Source: Datura wrightii (lineage: Eukaryota > Streptophyta > Magnoliopsida > Solanales > Solanaceae). From it: a stretch of 64,000 nucleotides of DNA. Positions within the stretch are counted from its first letter, which is position 1, and each line of letters opens with the position of its first letter. Location: NCBI GenBank assembly GCA_035772735.1, contig JASDFA010000001.1, positions 89,925,501-89,989,500 of the forward strand, read 5' to 3'. The notes under the pieces are model-generated. The model worked only from the letters and a program-made list of their open reading frames with translations. It was not told the DNA's origin and did no database searches. Below are positions 60,061-64,000 of the stretch, piece after piece. Both the position numbers and the translations under genes were made by a program.

Positions 60061-60752
60061 CAACCCCACACTTAAAGCCTTGTTCGTCCTCGAACAACCT
60101 TTTACATATCATGCAAATGGAGACTCCTACATAACTAATTTAGCAAGAGAATTCAAGTTACGGCTATAATGATTACGTAGGATACAAGCTAAAAATAGAG
60201 CATGCCTGATTTGATCGTTGAAATGAAACACAACCATGTTAAGACTTCTTAACCTCAAGAATCGACTCTCAATTTTTAGCAAACTCATGCAAATCAACTG
60301 ATCAAGAAATCCCACATGAATTATATCCTTCATTCAACATGTGCCCCTCACGGAAAGAGAGTTACCCAATTTCACACGCAAAAACAATTTTTATATCACA
60401 ACATGTGTGGGTATATGAATAGAATTACGCTCACTCTCACAAAGTATTCACATGCATCATGTAATGACCCATAAGCTTGCCCTTAGTGTTTTATTCCACT
60501 AATATAAGGATGTATGAATGTAAGATCAAGTAGGACTTTTTAGGTTGTAATGTAACTCAGGTGCGGGTAGGTACTATTATGATCAGTAATAGTGACTATC
60601 TTTCCTAAGCGCTTTTAATACATCACGCCTTCATTACAAACTTCCCTTCCCTCACTTCACCTTTTTTCTCCTTTTAGTTTTCTTTTTCCTCTTTTGTTCC
60701 CCCATTTCTTTCGACACTTTTAGCTTATTAGTAAGGAGTACTTAAGCAATAT
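60061..60752 (-). repeat. Y partial second interior
   Basis: Repeats 55502-56191 with about two differences (a/t at 60153, a/t at 60445). It ends at atat, where it joins LTR3. Confidence 0.93.
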
Positions 60753-60858
60753 CTTTATTTTATCTAAAATTACATGAAAATGTATACGATAACTTAGATA
60801 AACAAGACTAATTTAAGTAATAAAGAGTATCTCAGGCATATATTTTTGCCCGTGATCA
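60753..60858 (-). repeat. Y LTR3 fragment, 106 bp
   Basis: Equals 59955-60060 except one base (ctcaggc against ctcgggc), and ends gtgatca directly before the ctagg duplication. Confidence 0.93.
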
Positions 60859-62361
60859 CTAGGGCAACAAGAATTGTCTTTAGAGTGTCACCGTAAATTT
60901 ACTGTAACTCTTGTGCGATCTGAACCTCCTGAGAGTCGACAAGGAATTAAGTTAAATAAGTGATATAAATATGTTTTGTGGTAATGATATAATGAGTATT
61001 AGGTGATGGCCTTGTATAAATCAACTAGAGTTGAACGTTTGTAAAATAGTAACTTAAGTTAAAGAGAAGCTCTCTACTATACCTCTAAACATTTATGTTA
61101 AGTTATCGATTCTAAGTGTTGGAATTGTCTTCCATGACAGAAAAGGGTGATCCTAGGAGCTTCTAATCCATTTATAATGATTTAAGCTTTCATAAGCTCC
61201 TCGGTTAATTACAAAGTTGTGAAAGTCAATCCAGTGTCGTCCGAATTATGGTTATAAGTCTCTATTTTCCTATAGGGAAGCACTTGGAGAGTTGCTTATG
61301 AATTCTCAAGTTGAAAAAATCCAAATGTCAGATTCTTAAGTAATGTCTTCCGGTCCCTAAGTTATGTTGAAGTGTGTTATGTTAATCTAAGAAGTTTTCA
61401 ATAGATCATATTCCGAGAATCATGCTAATGTCTTGATCAAGTATTTGAAGTTGCGTACCAGCCTAAGAACTTAAGTCTTTATATGTCTTTCCAGTACAGA
61501 AGTCTTAATGTATATGATTTTCATATTATAACATACAGTTGAATTTTTTTCAGTTATATTCCAGTAAGAAGTCTATATGTTTAGCTCTTGTTGAGTATCA
61601 TTTGAATTCCCTAAATTCAGAGGAGAGATTCTACCAAGTACCAATGTTCCTTATGTCTAAGTAAGTATAAGTATAAGCTATGAAAATGCTCGGTTAAGCT
61701 TAGAACATTTAATCTCAGGAAGTCACCTGGAGGTCACTCAGCTAACTAAATACGAGTTTATATGTTATACAAAAGTCTTATACATTGTATGTCTGTAATT
61801 CAGCTCTCAGCTCTATGTATATGTTAAGTGTTATGACAATAACTCCATGCATCAAGTTATAAGTCCCATGTTTTCTTGCAAATAAGGCAAATGAATTGAG
61901 AACTGCATGTGCTCATCGACGTGATAAGGTTGGCAATGAAATTCCAATGTATAGTTGTCGATACATGTAAAGGAACCACCCTGTGGTTAGTATATATATG
62001 TAGCTCCCAGATGTCAAAGGATTGTATAGAAATGGGAATCTATGTGCTTCTACTCTAGCCATACGTTAAATTGGTAAGATAATCTATAGGACATTGCTTG
62101 TAAGTCTTCTAAAATTCTTATGTTGGATAAACCTCCTGAAGGTCCTTCAAGTCACTGAGTTGACATGTTTGTATATAATTTGACATCTTTACATGATATA
62201 TGTGCATATTTGCTAATTTTTCATGGTATATGTTCTCACTTGCATTTATATGTTATGAAAGAGACCTATTACGACCACAAATTAAGCATTTGTTATTTCA
62301 ATGCTACATGTGTTAAATTGACTCAGTATAAGCTCTATCGGCTCCATTAATGATTATGATT

Positions 62362-62600
62362 GAGAATATTTTTATTTTTACCCCCGTATGGCACACCGAC
62401 TGGAGATGTTTTTATTTTACCCCGATATTGCACACTGGCTGGAGATATTTTATTTTACCCTATTATGGCATACCAGCTGGAGATATTTTTATTTTTACCC
62501 CGGTATGGTACACCGGCTGGAGATATTTTTATTTTTACACAGGTATGATACACCGGCTGGAGAAATTTTATTTTACCCAGGTATGGTACACCGGTTGGAG
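62362..62600 (+). repeat. Tandem repeat inside family L LTR, 6 units of about 40 bp
   Basis: Six units gagatatttttatttt-acccc-ggtatggtacaccggctg. They correspond to the five-unit array at 2308-2497. Confidence 0.88.
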
Positions 62601-63311
62601 GCATTTTTATATGGTTTTTATGGTCCTTTGGCCTCCAACATTACAATTATAGTTTTTCTTGTGCATTACTTGGTTGCATTTGCACTTCAGTATTGACTTA
62701 TAGTCAAGTTTCAGTTTCTAGGGTTCCAGGTTGTTACTATTCCTTATTTCTGGCTTAACTATCATTGCTATCTTACATGGTTACAGTTTTCTGCCTTATA
62801 TACCAGTATATTTCATTCGTACTGACGTCCCTTCTCCTGGGGACCGGCGTTCGTGCCGCAGGTGCAGGTAGATATCAGGATTGCCAGTTGCAGTAGCAGT
62901 TCGTGAGATTAGCGGATGTGTTGGTATGCTCCTTTCTTTCTAGAGCTAAGACTTGTTTTGTTTCAGTTAGAGTTTTGAGATGTAGTTATGGGTAGGTCGG
63001 AGCCCTGTTCCAACCATTAGTTAGGTTACTCATTAGAGGCTTGGTGGACTTAGTGTGTACAATGATATTCAGTTTGTGGCCTTGTCGGATTTTTGTTGTT
63101 TAGTTTGGCATACTCATAGCCTTGTTTGCATTTCAGTTGTTTACCCTGTATTGTTGAGACATTATGGGTCCAGTTTGTGCTCCAGTTGATTGTGACAGGT
63201 GGCCTGGAAGGCCTAAGTATTACAGTTACAGATGTCATATAGTCGCTTCACAGTTAGTTTGGTATGTGGAGCTAGTCACGCCCTCCCCCAGTTATGGGGT
63301 GTGACAGGCTT

Positions 63312-64000
63312 AAAGAATCATCTACACTTCATCTATAAGATTCTAGAATCCTCTTTTGGTTTGGATTATGTGAAAAGATGGGTATTCATGCAGAGAAATT
63401 CTTTGATTTTGGAGGTAACTTACCCCTCATGAGAACTAGTAATTACAGATGTCATTCCTTGTCACAGAGAGTTATTAGAACTCAATCTACATGAGCAACT
63501 AGATATATCCCCTAATGTTGTTGTCAAAAGAGTTCAATGTCGGCGTGAATGATACGTGGTTTCCCATTAGTCTCATTGTTAGTGATAGAGTTTATGTGCG
63601 GGTGGCCTCAACATTTGGGCAACCATAAGATCTAGTCTAAACACCTTGATCCTAGGGAAACTCAATGGCCTTTCCTTTTGCAGTTGCATTTGGCTCATGG
63701 TTGCTTTTTTTTACGCATGCATTTTCTAAAAGATATGTAGTAATACACGAGTTAGAATAAATTCATAAGGCTCAACCCTATAGCACGTTCTAGAGTATAA
63801 AATAAGTATAACATTCTTAGATGTCCTATAACCTCATAATTATAATTGTGGCACAATTCACTTCCATAATTAAGACTACTAGACACAACTTCATGAACTC
63901 TCTGAAATACTTGAACCTAGTGATCTCTGACCCTAGGTTTAGGCAAGCCCATCACTTGATGTCTTAACTTGATTGAGTGAAACAGATAATATAACCTTAT
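63312..64000 (-). pseudogene. gag: Q gag N-terminal part and leader
   Basis: Minus-strand continuation of Q. Close to the L insertion the capsid reading DEV-stop-MIL-stop-AIHASDTKEVEF spans the junction once one ggctt copy is removed. Further right, stops are frequent. gctcaaccctatagcacgtt (63771-63790) is a sequence I associate with the start region of this gag family. The start codon is probably near 63718. The leader runs to the window end, and the primer site was not found. Confidence 0.6.

Larger units (their letters stand above)
54068..60858 (-). mobile_element. Y: young gag-ORF-only LTR element with three LTRs
   Basis: Flanked by ctagg at 54063-54067 and 60859-60863. The uninterrupted site is visible at 804-812 (gctagggca). 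Order on the plus strand: LTR1 54068-55501, interior 55502-58626, LTR2 58627-60060, a second copy of the first 690 bp of the interior (60061-60752), and the last 106 bp of a third LTR (60753-60858). Minus orientation follows from the primer site, the polypurine tract and the ORF. LTR1 and LTR2 are both 1434 bp and differ at about ten positions by eye. No protease, RT or integrase is present. Confidence 0.93.
52061..63306 (+). mobile_element. L: solo LTR of about 4.45 kb, split by element Y
   Basis: Starts tgttacaccccg and ends ggggtgtgaca, termini that are perfect inverted repeats over ten bases. It is flanked by ggctt at 52056-52060 and 63307-63311. Removing Y and one copy of its target duplication leaves 4450 bp with no interior or coding domain. 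It aligns with 1-3203. It lies in Q gag. Confidence 0.92.

Noticed and set aside
62350..62696. Overlapping 100-codon open frames with GDIFIF-type repeats
   Set aside because: Same tandem repeat in the second LTR; two frames are open at once and no domain is seen.

Overview
The window is repeat-filled nuclear DNA of a flowering plant. The sequence suggests a eudicot and probably Solanaceae: the AT-rich Ty3/gypsy elements have initiator-Met or tRNA-Asp primer sites and a Tekay-like chromodomain, and resemble Solanaceae repeats I know. This is recognition, not a search, and the species cannot be named. I see no host gene, tRNA gene, rRNA gene or CRISPR array. Everything I can explain is LTR retrotransposon, mostly decayed and nested.

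Block 1 (1-7574) is a mosaic: the end of a long LTR (family L), a minus-strand chromovirus remnant (E0: gag, primer site, LTR), and the leader plus LTR of another minus-strand element (P).

Block 2 (7575 to about 44840) is one plus-strand Athila-like element (ATH) opened up by later insertions. Its 5' LTR is 7575-9240 and its gag runs to 11244. There element X (minus strand, 11245-35388, target duplication atgaa/gtgaa) split it. ATH resumes at 35394 with the next gag residues and a protease remnant, then a hairpin block, a second ORF, a solo LTR (S, 39607-41572, duplication aggat) and the 3' LTR at 43283. X itself received two chromovirus copies: E1 (plus, 12714-22245) near the end of its left LTR, and E2 (minus, 27657-34723, duplication gttta/gtttc) inside its right LTR.

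Block 3 (about 44841-64000) starts with a fragment of a minus-strand element (V) and an element W (LTRs 45300-46267 and 47995-50943) carrying an antisense ORF remnant. A minus-strand gag-protease remnant (Q) follows. It is split by a 4.45-kb solo LTR of family L (52061-63306, duplication ggctt), which is split in turn by the young element Y (54068-60858, duplication ctagg).

The main candidate for something new is the Y lineage. Y has two full LTRs about 99% identical plus a third LTR fragment, a perfect 18-nt tRNA-Asp primer site, and one intact 315-codon ORF that looks like a gag tail (zinc knuckle and coiled coil) without a capsid domain. Two perfect hairpins begin 8 nt after its stop codon. 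The same hairpin block recurs, partly decayed, in X and ATH. All three elements lack reverse transcriptase and integrase in what remains, so they would need enzymes from elsewhere. A second theme is that most LTR families here carry a CpG-rich patch of short family-specific words repeated in both orientations.
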